Of a DNA stretch of 27,394 nt, positions 1 to 10,712 are shown one piece after another (positions within the stretch are counted from its first letter, which is position 1; each line of letters begins with the position of its first letter). The stretch is from Funneliformis mosseae (taxonomy: Eukaryota > Glomeromycota > Glomeromycetes > Glomerales > Glomeraceae): assembly GCA_910592005.1 (NCBI GenBank), contig CAJVPP010000704.1:1-27394 (forward strand), read 5' to 3'. The notes below the pieces were generated by a model, which was not told the DNA's origin, ran no database searches, and saw only the letters and a list, made by a program, of their open reading frames with translations. The position numbers were made by a program, and so were the translations under genes.

Positions 1-270
1 AATACGTAAAATAATAAAAATATAAAATAAAATAAAAATAATAATAAAATTTAGAATATTAAGAATACGTATAACACTAAATATCCTTAGACTTCGTTTA
101 ATTTGTAAAATTATGATTATTATCAGTATTTGGAAGATCTTTAGAGTTATGCAGATCCTCTGTATTCGCAGAATTCTCAGTATTTTCAGAATCCTGAATT
201 AAAAGATCGTCATACTGCGTTATCCACGTGAATTCATTATGATTGGTTAATTGCTCCGTTGACAACATGT
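1..270 (-). repeat. Dispersed repeat, copy 1 (less decayed)
   Basis: This block aligns over most of its length, in the same orientation, with 12354-12630. Shared landmarks are an AT-rich leader with AATACGT motifs, GTATAACACTAAATAT, and the segment around ACTGCGTTAT. The copy begins at the window edge, so its true left end is unknown. Read on the minus strand it contains a short open frame (98-268) that is broken in the other copy. No terminal inverted repeats or target duplication can be judged here. It may be the 3' end of a larger transposon, since a transposase relic lies next to it on the same strand. Confidence 0.8.
98..268 (-). CDS. Small hypothetical ORF (56 aa), part of dispersed repeat
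   Basis: An uninterrupted minus-strand frame runs from an ATG (266-268) to TAA (98-100) and encodes 56 residues. The product is acidic and rich in Asn, Ser, Asp and Glu, with a run of S/N-E-N/D-T/L type repeats in its C-terminal half and no Cys or membrane segment. I do not recognise a family. The same reading frame exists in the second repeat copy (12451-12624), where the ATG has become ATA and the single Trp codon TGG has become TGA, so this copy is the better preserved one. It lies downstream of the pogo-like transposase relic on the same strand and could be a 3' exon or accessory ORF of a transposon. Expression is unproven. Confidence 0.4.
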   Translation of the reverse strand: MLSTEQLTNHNEFTWITQYDDLLIQDSENTENSANTEDLHNSKDLPNTDNNHNFTN

Positions 271-309
271 TGAAGTATTAAGCTTTTAAAAAAATAAGTA
301 ATTAGATTT

Positions 310-1440
310 TGAGCACTTATAATATTTAATAAATTTATTTATTGATATACCTTACCATATATAATAACGATGATAATATCTTTTAAAGGTCATGATAATT
401 TCAGAATCTATCGATTGGATTTTTAAAGTCATATTAGGAGGTAAAAATGAACATCAGTATATTGTAAGGTAAGGCTGACTAACTTATGACTGGAACAGTT
501 ATTAAGGAGAAATAAAACCCATTGACCTTAATACTTTAAATTAACTTAATGATCAAACACTTAAATCTACTCTTGAAAAAGTGATGTAATTATCCAGGCT
601 TTGGCATTGTTACAATATATTATAGGCATATTATGAATCTTTATATTTTTAAAATAATGTGACCTTTCATATTTGCTAATTATTAGGGGTTTGAATTTGT
701 ATGATCCATCAGCATTTATACATAATACAATTAAAAGGTATTCTTTATTTATCTTATATCTAACAAGACATTTAATTGCAAGTATTCAATCAGATTCTAA
801 TCTATAATTATACAAGATAAGTATATTTCTTTTATTTTAATTTTTTTTTTTTATTTATGTTACTAAAAATTTTATCTATAAAATAGTCCAGTTTCATCTA
901 TATTGTAGATTCTCTTAAGAGAATAATTAGAGCAATATTCTTTTAATAAAGGTAAAGCATTAATAATGGCAATTTTATCAGCAGATGAAGCTTCTCTTTT
1001 AAGCTTTTGTTGATGAATTCCATTACAATCCTTAAACTTTTGAAGCCATTCTTGAGAAAATTGAAATGCATCCTGAAGAATCTCTAGTCTATTAGCAATC
1101 ATTTTAGCTTCTTTAATAAGTATTACATTACTTAAAATTATCTAATGCTAATATTTTAAAATAATTTTTTTAAGTACAAATTAAAGATCTGAAAAAAAAA
1201 CAGGTTTATATCATTTTGTATTTGGATTAATAGTTTCTGAACTAAGTCATTGGTCTGCTATTTGTAAGGTATAAGTAATAGTACTTTCACTAACTCTAAA
1301 GTCTGACTGTTCTTCAATCCAATTAATATACTAGGCTCAGATTTTTTACTATTATTATGAGCATATTTATAAAAATCTTGCTTTTGAATTTCAATAAGAG
1401 TGATTTTTTTAGATATTTTTTGTTGATTTTTCAATATATC
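310..1440 (-). pseudogene. pogo/Tigger-like DDE transposase relic
   Basis: Decayed transposase of the pogo/Tigger (CENP-B-like) group, which would have cut and pasted its element at TA sites. Reading on the minus strand from about 1440, I see a psq-type helix-turn-helix segment (QKQDFYKYAHNN, then SESTITYTLQIADQ). Next is a CENP-B-type segment (EWLQKFKDCNGIHQQKLKREA) and the first catalytic block, YNIDETGLFYR, at about 873-905. Then come CINADGSYKFKPLIISK, a LLNNCSSHK block (about 495-512) and an NMTLKIQSID block. The middle catalytic Asp, expected before Asn in the LLxDN motif, is Asn here (codon AAT, near 501-503). There are several frameshifts and stops, so it cannot make a full transposase. 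The longest uninterrupted piece is 872-1102. Confidence 0.85.
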
Positions 1441-3479
1441 AAATATGATTTATTTCAATAGAAATATCCAGAAATTTATTCCTTAATTTAGATAGATAGT
1501 AGAATTTAATTATGATTTTATTCCTTTTTGTAATATTTTCAACAATTTACTTACTTTATTTTATAGGATTGTTTATGTTCTATTTTCTCAAATATAATAT
1601 TCGCTTTTAAATTTTCCTTAATTAATACTAATTTGGCTAATTATAATGAAATATAAATATTTATTTACACACTTTCACTCAATACTTTTTTGATCAGATT
1701 ATATAATACTTAAAAATATAAAATTTTTTTTATTTTAATAAATTAAATTTTTTTTTCTTTTACAAAATATAAAATTTCCAATAGTCAAATATATTATCTG
1801 ATACTTTTTTACTTTAATAATAAAACTAATTACGTGACTAAACAGTTGTTTTTGATTGGCTAGATTTATATGTTAGTCATGTGAATACATTTATAGAGAT
1901 ATTCCAATTATATCTGAAACTTAAAATTTCTTGCACATGTAGAATATGAAGGATATATATTTAACTTTAAGTACTAAGCTTGAAACTGAACTATAGTATG
2001 CATATAGAGAGAGTGTGCATTTATAGTGTGTGCATTTATAGAAGTATTATTATATTACATATTATTATATAAAGTTGTGGTGGAAAAAACTGACAATATT
2101 TTTTATAACTTCATAATTTTATGAGTTTTACGTTTAGAGATATAAATTTAATATCATTAAATTCATCTTAATAAAATGAATTTAATGAGCTATAATTCAT
2201 TTTTCTATAATTATTAGATGTAAAAAAATATCATAAAATGTCATATGTAATAAATGTCAATAAACACTGCTAATTTATTTAATACTTTATCCTATAATTA
2301 TACAAGCTTCATACTTAAAGATATAAATTTATTACTATTCAATTTATCTTAATTAGACAATTCTAATGAACTATATTTTATTTTCATATGATTACTAGAT
2401 ACAGTATAATATAGAAAAACATATAGAAAATTATTAAAAGATATATATTTTTTATATATATTTATTTTTCTAAATCTATTTTAAAATGCATAGAATTAGT
2501 GATAAAAAAATAATTATTGCATAATAAACTATTAAATAATTATTATATCTTAAAGTATATATCACAAGATACAATATATTAAAATTTTAAGGTTTGTTAA
2601 ATAAAAATCACATGAGATATTTACTATTGTTTAATTATCAGTTTTTTTTGCCAAAACTGTAAGTAAAAATTTTTAAAAATTCAAAAGAATTATGATATTA
2701 TATATATGTATTTATGAAGGATAAAATATTATAATCATATTAAATATTTACTATATATGAAGGGTATGCAATTAGTATTAAGTTTTAAGAAATAATGTAA
2801 TTATAAAAAGTATACAATTATAAAGAATGCAATTATAAAAAGTTGACTGTATAACCTTTCTTCATTTATATAAAAATGTTATTAAAAATGGTTATAATGC
2901 AAAAATGTTAAATTACAAAAAAAAACAAAAAAGTATTATTAAATAAAATAAATATTATATTCTCTCTTTCAAAAATTACAGATTATAGATTATGAAAAGA
3001 AATATAGAAGAAATAATATTACTACTCATTTTTAAACTTAATGCTAGAATAATTAGATATTAGATATAGATAAGTATAAACTAGTCAAGCAAATAAAAGA
3101 AAATAATAGATAAATTGAATTCAGCTGAAGAGCTTTCTTTTTTAAAGCTAAAAGAACATCAAAAAGTTTTACCAGTTAAGATCTATTAAGAATTTTATGT
3201 AAAATCATAATATAAATTCTGATAAAACTAATATTTTTCAAATATCTCGTAACAAAATACATGGAATAGAATCATAGAGTCTAAGATTATTCTACTTAGT
3301 TTTTCTTATTAGAAAGTCATAAAAAATCATAAAGAAATTATACTAAATATTATTTTATAGTATATATACATAATATTTATTTTGTAAATACATTTTTTCA
3401 GTTTTATAGTAAATTGTAAATTACAATATAATAAATTTAATATATACAGTATATATATTAAACTTTACTAATATACTAT
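1441..3479. other. AT-rich stretch without recognisable genes
   Basis: I find no convincing gene here. The DNA is extremely AT-rich with stops in all frames. Visible structure is limited to a small tandem duplication (GTGTGCATTTATA twice near 2013-2040), a weak diverged duplication (about 2096-2230 against 2285-2410, sharing AGATATAAATTTA followed by ATCTTAAT), and short repeats of AATTATAAA-type words near 2790-2840. Confidence 0.5.
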
Positions 3480-5105
3480 ACACATTATAAATTTTTAGAG
3501 ATCATAAGAGTTTGCTTCTACTAAACATTTTTTTATAAAAATATTATGCAAATTAATATTAAACTTAAAAGTTTTGATATTATTAATAATTATACCTTCA
3601 TTTCTTTCATCAAAAAATCCATTCTTTTAGGATTTAAAGTTATACTAATAACTGTTTTATCAAGCATAAAATAGCACACAACAATTGAAAATAGCTGATT
3701 ACTATCTGTTACTAATCAGTCTTTTATAAATAATAATACAATATAATTGATGTATTTCATTAAATTTGCAGATAATATTCTGGAATTCAAATGATACAAA
3801 TATATTTTACATCATTAGATTTTTTGAATTTACTTATTATATTAGGATCAGTCTTTAAATTAAATTTAGGTATCTTTTTTAAAAATTAATCAAATAAAAT
3901 AGTTTAATTTTTTTAACTTAATCACTCTTATATTTCATCATTTTTCTTTTAACTAAAAATAGTAACAATTAATAATATATTATTAAATAAAAACTAATTA
4001 TATACTTAGAACTAATAGTAGAATAAAAAATGCATTTTACTATTCAGATTGTATTATTAAATATATACGTTCTAGTTATCTTTGAGTTAATACTTATCAT
4101 ATTATTTCATAAAACACTTCTTTAAATAGATATTTATTTTCTGAAAATAGATTAACAATCATATATTTCCAATATGACTATTCAAATAAATAATTTATTA
4201 ATAATATAATTAGTAATAAAAAATCCAATTATCCTAAATATTTTTATATATATTTTAAACTAATTGATATCAGTTTTATGATTTTCAGAATCCTTAATGA
4301 TTTTAATATATTGTTGAGTTTTTGAATTTCTTCTTTTTATTTTATTACAGTTTTTTTTAATAAATCAATCATTTTTCATAAACCTTTTGTATCAATTTAT
4401 ATTTCTTGACATATTTTTAGTAATTTTACTAAAATAAGAAAAATTCCTAAAAATATAATTGATTTATAAATTTAAGTTGAAATAATGTTTTAATTATGTT
4501 AACAATTACTTTTATCTTTTGAAAAAATTTTTTGATTAAATATTACAGAATCATTAGTTTCATTAGAAAAATTAGATTGTAATTTATTATTTGTTACTAT
4601 TCTTTTTCTGATAAGCTTTTATATTCATAATCTGATTTATTATTTTTAGAATAAGAATCATTTTCATTAGTTAATTTTTGGTTCTCAAGAAATTGAAAAT
4701 AATTTATTTCTCTTTTCAAATTAACTGAATTCTCAATCTTTTTCGTCTTTTCTTAAATAATGTTATATGTTGAAGTTTCCATAATAATTTGATTTTTGTT
4801 AATAATATTTGTTTAAATAAATTCAAAAAATGGATTTTCTGAACACAATTTTTTCTGAGATAGCTTATCTGAAGAATTATCTAGTATTTCAATTTTATTA
4901 TTATGAAAATTATTATTTTTTCAAGAATATTTTTTCATTTATTTTTTGATTTGTATTATCTAATATATTAATAAAAGAGGTATAACTATTATTAAAGTTG
5001 GTAATAGTAATTAGAATATTATTTTCTTGAGTTATTATTTTTTTTGTAACTCTATTACTAAGTTGTATTGGCTAAATATTATCATTTTTATTTTTATTTT
5101 TATAT
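3480..5105 (-). pseudogene. Unrecognised decayed gene (minus strand)
   Basis: A decayed coding region can be followed on the minus strand across at least three frame changes. The N-terminal part (about 5100-4600) is Asn/Lys/Ser-rich, with readable stretches such as QLSNRVTKKIITQENN and NLKREINYFQFLENQKLTNE. The middle part (about 4600-4090) has two hydrophobic runs (IIFLGIFLILVKLL; LLLIILLINYLF) around a charged, probably coiled-coil section. The last part (about 3830-3480) has NPKRMDF followed, in another frame, by a DERNEGIIINNIKTFKFN stretch. Interrupting stops are mainly TAA and TAG where Gln would fit. I cannot assign a family; a transposon-encoded protein is possible given the neighbours. 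Confidence 0.45.
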
Positions 5106-5350
5106 TAAAATATGGTTTGTTATTAGAAAAAATAAGAAATTAATTTAAAAGGTTAAAAGAATATTAAAGAGTTTAAACTTATTTAAGTTTAAATTACAAT
5201 TTAACAATTTGTAATTAAAATTTATATATAATTAATAATATATATAGTATTTTATGATCATGTAATTATAAAATAATATATATATTATAAAATTTCATAT
5301 GTTTATAAATTTGAATTTATTTTAATATAACTTTAAAAAAATATTTAATA

Positions 5351-6684
5351 CAAAATAATAGAAATTATTGCTCTATTTGTGAAAGGTAATTTAGTATAAA
5401 TTCTGCATATAGTAATCATATAAAATAAAAGAAGCATTTGCTAAAAATATTAGAATCTTAACTATTTAAAGAAACAAAATAAATACAAAAAAATTCTAAT
5501 TCTTTTGATATTTTACTTTCAGAACATGATAACAATAATAATAAAATAAAAATTTATTTTTATTTTCTTAAGTTTTATATTAAAAATTATATTAACATAA
5601 TTTATTATATATTAAAATTATCTTTAATGACCATTTAATAGAAAATAAATCATATAATTCTAATAATAATTTATTGCAATTTAATTTATCTAATATAGAA
5701 GTATTTTAAATGAGTCTAAAGAATAATATTTAGATATTTCTTTAAATAAATTTAAAAAGGAGTTAAATTTTTCAAATAAGATAATTAATCTACTATAAGA
5801 AAAAATGACAATTTATTTTCTAATAATATTATTAAAGAATATATAAAATTAATTATAAAATATAAGTTAAGTCAAAAAGCTATTAATGATATCTGTCAAT
5901 TTTTTAATAAGTAATCAAAAATTCCATTATCAAATTCAGCAAAGTAAATTCAACAATCATTGATTAAACTAAATACTGAATTTAAGAAAAAGCTTATAAC
6001 TTCTTTAAATAGTATTAATTGTTTTTTAAAATATTGTATAATATTTGCTACAATTACAAAATTACTTGAAAATAATATTATTGCTAATGCATATAGATTT
6101 GACTATCAAGAAAAAACTTTATGTAAAATAAGTTTATATTATTTATTTAATAAAATTAGTTTTAAAAAATAATTTATAGTGATTTAATTATATATTTATA
6201 ATAGAATGGTATACAGATTGATAGAAAAAAACTCGAATAAAAATTTCTATTAGTTCTAAACTTATATCATTAATGTTATATTCAAATTCAATAACTTGTA
6301 ATGATTTGGTAAAACATTTCAACATCCAATCTTTTAACATTAAGAAATATATCATAAAAATAATACAATAAGTAATATTCAAAAGCAATTATTAGATTTT
6401 TTCCTATTCTAAAGGCAAAAAATCAAATAAAATGTAATTCAGATATTTTAGAATGGAAATTAGGCAAACATTTTATAAATGTTTAGATATTATTCATAAT
6501 TTTATTTATAATTAACCAGTAACTGAATATAATATATATTAGTCATAAATTAAAATAAATATGTATATTGCTTAATGTCATTATCTGCTAATATAAAATA
6601 TTCATATCATTATTGTACAGTTTCTAAAAAAAAACTTATCAAATATTTATTTAGATGAAAAAGAATTAATTAAACAAATATTAG
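5351..6684 (+). pseudogene. Plavaka-like transposase relic with N-terminal C2H2 finger
   Basis: Decayed DNA-transposon protein read on the plus strand. It opens with a C2H2 zinc finger (YCSICER, stop, FSINSAYSNHIK, stop, KKHL; about 5366-5436), a likely DNA-binding head. A long Asn-rich linker follows, then a helical region (IIKYKLSQKAINDICQFFNK) and a segment with NTEFKKKLITS and LLENNIIANAYRFDYQEK (5960-6175). Next are isolated blocks resembling the SLGN and LPILKAKNQ region of Plavaka-type transposases (about 6340-6470). I assign Plavaka from remembered family layout, so treat the name as tentative. Many stops are TAA or TAG at probable Gln codons. The recognisable reading stops where the foldback element begins at 6687, and I could not find a continuation beyond 7768. 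Confidence 0.55.
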
Positions 6685-6686
6685 TA

Positions 6687-7766
6687 GAGTTCTAGACAAG
6701 TCGAGTTAATTTACGAGTCAGATAAGCTGAGTCGAATTCAAATCAAGTTAAGATTATGTTTTTTTGACTCAATGATTTGCGAGTCAAGCTAAATTCAAGT
6801 TGAGTTAAATATTTAACTCAACTCAATTTAAACTCGACTTGATTTGAGTTAATTTGAGTTGATTCAAGTTGACTTAAACAATAAAAAAATCGTTCTAAGA
6901 AGAACAATAAGAAATCGTTCAACTTAAATAATAAAAAAATTGTTTTAAGAAGAATGATTAGAAATCATTCAACTTGAATGATATAAAATCATTCAAGAAG
7001 AATAATAAGGAATCATTCGATTTGAATGATATAAAAATTATTCAAGAAGAATGATAAGGAATTGTTCGACTTAAATGATACAAAAATTGTTTAAGAAGAA
7101 CAATAAGGAATTGTTCGACTTGAACGATACAAAAATTGTTCAAGAAGAATGATAAGAAATTGTTTAACTTGAACAATACAAAAATTATTCAAGAAGAATG
7201 ATAAGGAATTGTTCAACTTGAACGATACAAAAATCGTTCAAGAAGAATGATAAGGAATCTTTTGACTTGAATAATACAAAAATCATTCAAGAAGAACAAT
7301 AAGGAATTGTTCAACTTGAATGATACAAAATTGTTCAAGAAGAACAATAAGAAATTGTTTGACTTGAACAATACAAAAATTGTCAAGAAGAATAATAAGG
7401 AATTATTTGATTGAACAATACAAAAATTGTTCAAGAAGAATGATAAAGAATCATTTGACTTGAATGATAAAAAATCATTCAAGAAGAACAATAAGAAATC
7501 GTTCGACTTGAACAATAAAAAAATCATTTACTTTTTTCCCTTTTCTCTCTCTCTCCCCTCCTCCCGATCTTTTCATTTTTTTTTTCAAAATCGAATTGAG
7601 TTAAAATCGAATCAAGTCAAATTGAGTTGAGTTTAAAATTTATATAACTCGAATCAAATCAAATTGAAAGATTTTATAAAATAAATTTGACTCGACTTGA
7701 CTTGAAAAAAGAAAGTCGAGTCGAGTTGATCTTTAAACTCAACTCGACTCGACTCATTTAGAACTC
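6687..7766. mobile_element. Foldback/MITE-like element with TA flanks
   Basis: The ends form an inverted repeat: GAGTTCTAGACAAGTCGAG on the left pairs with CTCGACTCATTTAGAACTC on the right, with a few mismatches. A TA dinucleotide sits immediately outside each end (6685-6686 and 7767-7768), as expected for Tc1/mariner-type insertion. Both arms are rich in GAGTC/GAGTT and AACTC/GACTC words and are mutually complementary over long distances. The core is a 49-bp minisatellite. No transposase is encoded, so it would be non-autonomous. It sits at the right edge of the Plavaka-like relic. Confidence 0.75.
6872..7532. repeat. 49-bp minisatellite of hairpin-forming units (about 13 copies)
   Basis: About thirteen head-to-tail units of roughly 49 bp follow the pattern ACAAAAATNNTTCAAGAAGAA, ATGATAAGGAATNNTTCGA, CTTGAANNAT. 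The end of each unit (CTTGAACGAT) is complementary to the start of the next (ATCGTTCAAG) across a short A-rich spacer of about 5-7 nt, so hairpins with stems of about 9-10 bp can form at nearly every junction. Units differ mainly at the CG of TCGTTC and AACGAT, which appears as CG, TG, CA or TA. Apparent ORFs on both strands in this array are by-products of the repeat. Confidence 0.85.
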
Positions 7767-7768
7767 TA

Positions 7769-9110
7769 ATTGAGGCTAATTTAAGCTGATTTATAATTGA
7801 ATTGCTTATTCAATTAGAGTTAATTGATGTCAATTAGAGTTTGAATTGATACTGAATAATTATGTCTGATTGAAATTGATCAGTATTAATCATTATGTAT
7901 TTGTTCTAATCAGAAAATATGGCAAATTAGCTATAAATAACTAAAAAATTAAAATGTTAGTGATTACAATTTGTATTAAAATCAGTCTAAAATTAGTTAT
8001 CTGATTTTTAGCTGATTTGAATCATTTCAATTAGTATAATTATAAATATAATAATATTATTAATAATTATTTTAATATTATTATTGATGAGAATAGTAAA
8101 TATTATTAATATTATTAATAAGTCTGATATTACAAATTATTTTTTTCTATTAGAAAGCAACTTAGCAAATAATTTTATGATATTTTTAGATAAATACTAA
8201 TAATTTATTAATTTATAATATTTTTTTATTGTAATAATAAATAAATAATTAAATATATTAATAATATATCTATAAAGTTAAATTATTTATTTATTTAAAA
8301 AAATTTATTAAAAAAATAATTTACTTTTTTTAAGATATTGCTTATTTTTAAATCTATATAAAACAAGAATTATTTATTTTTGAGAGTTGCTTATTTTTAA
8401 AAATATAGTAATAATAAATATTTAAACTTCTAAGTTTTAATAATAAGCATATTAATATAAAAGTACTTTTATTAACTTAAAGTATTTTTAATGATAATTA
8501 TTATTATAAAAAAAATTGTTATTATCAAAAATTTTAGATTTATTAAATATTATTATTTTAATTTGTAAATATAATTATTATAAAAAATGTTTAATATTAT
8601 TTAATAATAAATATAAATATTATTTTAATTATTTATTAAAAAATATTAAAATAAATATTTACTAGTTTAAACAATAGATTACATAATATATTAAAATAAT
8701 ACTTTGCTAAAATCTGTAATTTTGCAATAATACTTTAATTGTATTATATTATTACTATTACGATAATGTAATAATATATTTACTTTGTAATATACTTGTA
8801 ATACTATAATTATATTATTTTAAATATTGTGACATTGCCATAAATATAATTATTTTAATATTAAACTCAATTTTGATTTTAAGAAACTTTTAATATAAAC
8901 TAAATTTTTATAGCTTATTTGTAATATTATATTATATATTAAAATCACATATTATAACGTAGTAATTATAATTAAACTTTGATATAACAATCATTTAAAT
9001 ATTATTTTAGTCTATTTGTATCTCAAAGCCACTAAAACTTTCTTTTATAAAATATTAGCACAGGGCTTAACCATCCTTATTTTATTAAATAAAAACTGAA
9101 ATATTTATAA
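7769..9110. other. AT-rich stretch without recognisable genes
   Basis: No gene is supported. The first part carries short inverted words around CAATTAGAGTT, including a perfect TAATTGAAT / ATTCAATTA hairpin with a TGCTT loop near 7794-7816. From about 8040 to 9000 the sequence is almost only A and T, built from ATTATTAAT-type words. Confidence 0.5.
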
Positions 9111-9117
9111 CAAATAA

Positions 9118-9300
9118 AAGTAAAATTGGATAAAACAAAAGTAAAGGCAAAGAAATAGATAGTGAAAAAGATAGAGGCAGTGAGATAGGCAATAAAAGAG
9201 GTAGAAATAGAGGCAGAGGTGAAAGCAAAGGTAGAGGTAGTGGCAGAAATAGAGATAGAGGTAAAGGTAAAGACAGGGGTAATAAAAAAATGATAGATAA
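9118..9300 (+). repeat. Polypurine hexanucleotide-type repeat
   Basis: The plus strand is nearly all purine here, made of degenerate AGAGGT / AAAGGC / AGAAAT hexamers, strongest at 9185-9290. Because the period is six, long frames are open on both strands. One plus frame reads as an Arg-Gly-rich tail (GRNRGRGESKGRG) and one minus frame as a Leu-Pro-Ser repeat. I take the repeat, not a protein, as the feature, although an RG-rich protein end cannot be excluded. Confidence 0.6.
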
Positions 9301-9365
9301 ATAATATTTTGTCATATTTTTATTTTCATTCAGATTTTGATACAATTAATATAACTATTATATAA

Positions 9366-10366
9366 TTTTAGTTACCAAATCTTCTATTAAATATAAAAGT
9401 AAAAATACAAATAAAGAATTTGATTCAAATAAAAAATACAATTTAAACGGATAATCCAATTTAGATTTAAATAAAGAATCTGATTTGAATGAAAAATTTG
9501 ATTTGCATAAGGTATCTGATTTTAATGAGGAGTTTGATTTGCACAAGGAACCTGATTTGAATAAGGAATCTAAACTACAAAAAAATAAAAGAATACTTGT
9601 AAAAAGAAAATTGAATTACAAAATTTCTATTAGAAAAAATAAAAGAAAATTTGAATCAGAAAAAACTGAACTATAAGTTAATACTATAGATGCAAATACT
9701 AAAAAAAAGTAATTAAAGAAATGCAATTCTTAATGTGAACTTTTATTAAAGTAAAATCTCTAATTTGAATAATATTGGTAATGATGGTAAGTAAAATAAT
9801 TTTATTTATATATTTTATTGTATACTATAAAAAATATTATTAATTTATTTTAAATTTAAGATTATACATTAAGAGAATTGTATATCCTAAAATCTGAAAT
9901 TACTTTATGTGATAATATAATGATATTAGATGATTAATTCATAAATGATATTTTTGATTAATATGATAACAATTTATCTATAGATCTTTATAATCAACAA
10001 GATAAAATATATAACTCATTTACAAATGCTAATAATCAATAATTATTAATATCAAATATGTCAAATTCATCAAATATTATAACTATCATGACAACATCAT
10101 TTTAATTAGCCTATTTAAGAATAAGCTTAAAATTTGCTTATTTATGTCACAAAGACAAGATTTTGTTAACTTAACCTTAAATATAATGAAAGTAAGTGAT
10201 CATGAACCTGAAAATATTCAAAATAAATCAAACAAATCTAATATACTTTTAGATAAAATAAATTTAATATTTCTCTTATTTTACTATATTAAAAATATTT
10301 ATTTAATATTTTATATTTTAAAAACTAAGAACTTGAAATTTTACAATTGTATTTAAAATGCTTGTT
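9366..10366 (+). pseudogene. Probable 5' part of decayed transposon gene, with hexapeptide repeat
   Basis: A plus-strand coding relic. At 9408-9590 an 18-bp tandem repeat encodes about nine hexapeptides of the form x-[SFP]-D-[LF]-[NH]-[KE] (for example ESDLNE, KFDLHK, VSDFNE, EFDLHK, EPDLNK). A basic stretch (KNKRILVKRKLNYK) follows. After stops and frame changes the reading resumes near 9865-10110 with an acidic Asp/Asn/Tyr-rich section, and at 10144 with an Asn/Lys-rich one. No catalytic domain is visible. Its position and composition suit the low-complexity N-terminal region of the gene relic that follows at 10713, but continuity is an inference. Confidence 0.4.
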
Positions 10367-10712
10367 TTTTCATATAAGATCTATAAATAAGCAAATAATT
10401 TATACATTGACAAGAACTCTGTTTCCAAATATTAATATAAGTAGAAAATCTAATCATGCTGCACTAGAAGTATGAACTTTCAGAAATTATTGTGACTACA
10501 ATATGATGCTATGATGAGAACTTTGAAATTTAGTGCCAGAATTTATTAAAAAATATCAGTAATATCTAAAATTATTAATAAGTATTAATATTAGTAGTAT
10601 TAATAATATATTAATTTATAGATTAACTAAGGTAATATAGCCAATAACAGAAATATATAACTTCTAAAAATTTTGATATATAATATAATGAATATATTTT
10701 ACAAAATACTTC

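Noticed and set aside
6872..7532. Array resembling a CRISPR (regular repeats)
   Set aside because: Units are contiguous 49-bp copies with no unique spacers, they lie in a foldback element, and the DNA looks eukaryotic.
7213..7630. Open frames on both strands through the 49-bp array
   Set aside because: They are translations of the minisatellite (49-bp units rotate through the frames), with low-complexity FLLFFLN or KKSFD products.
9085..9345. Minus-strand Leu-Pro-Ser-rich ORF
   Set aside because: It is the shadow of a polypurine hexamer repeat.
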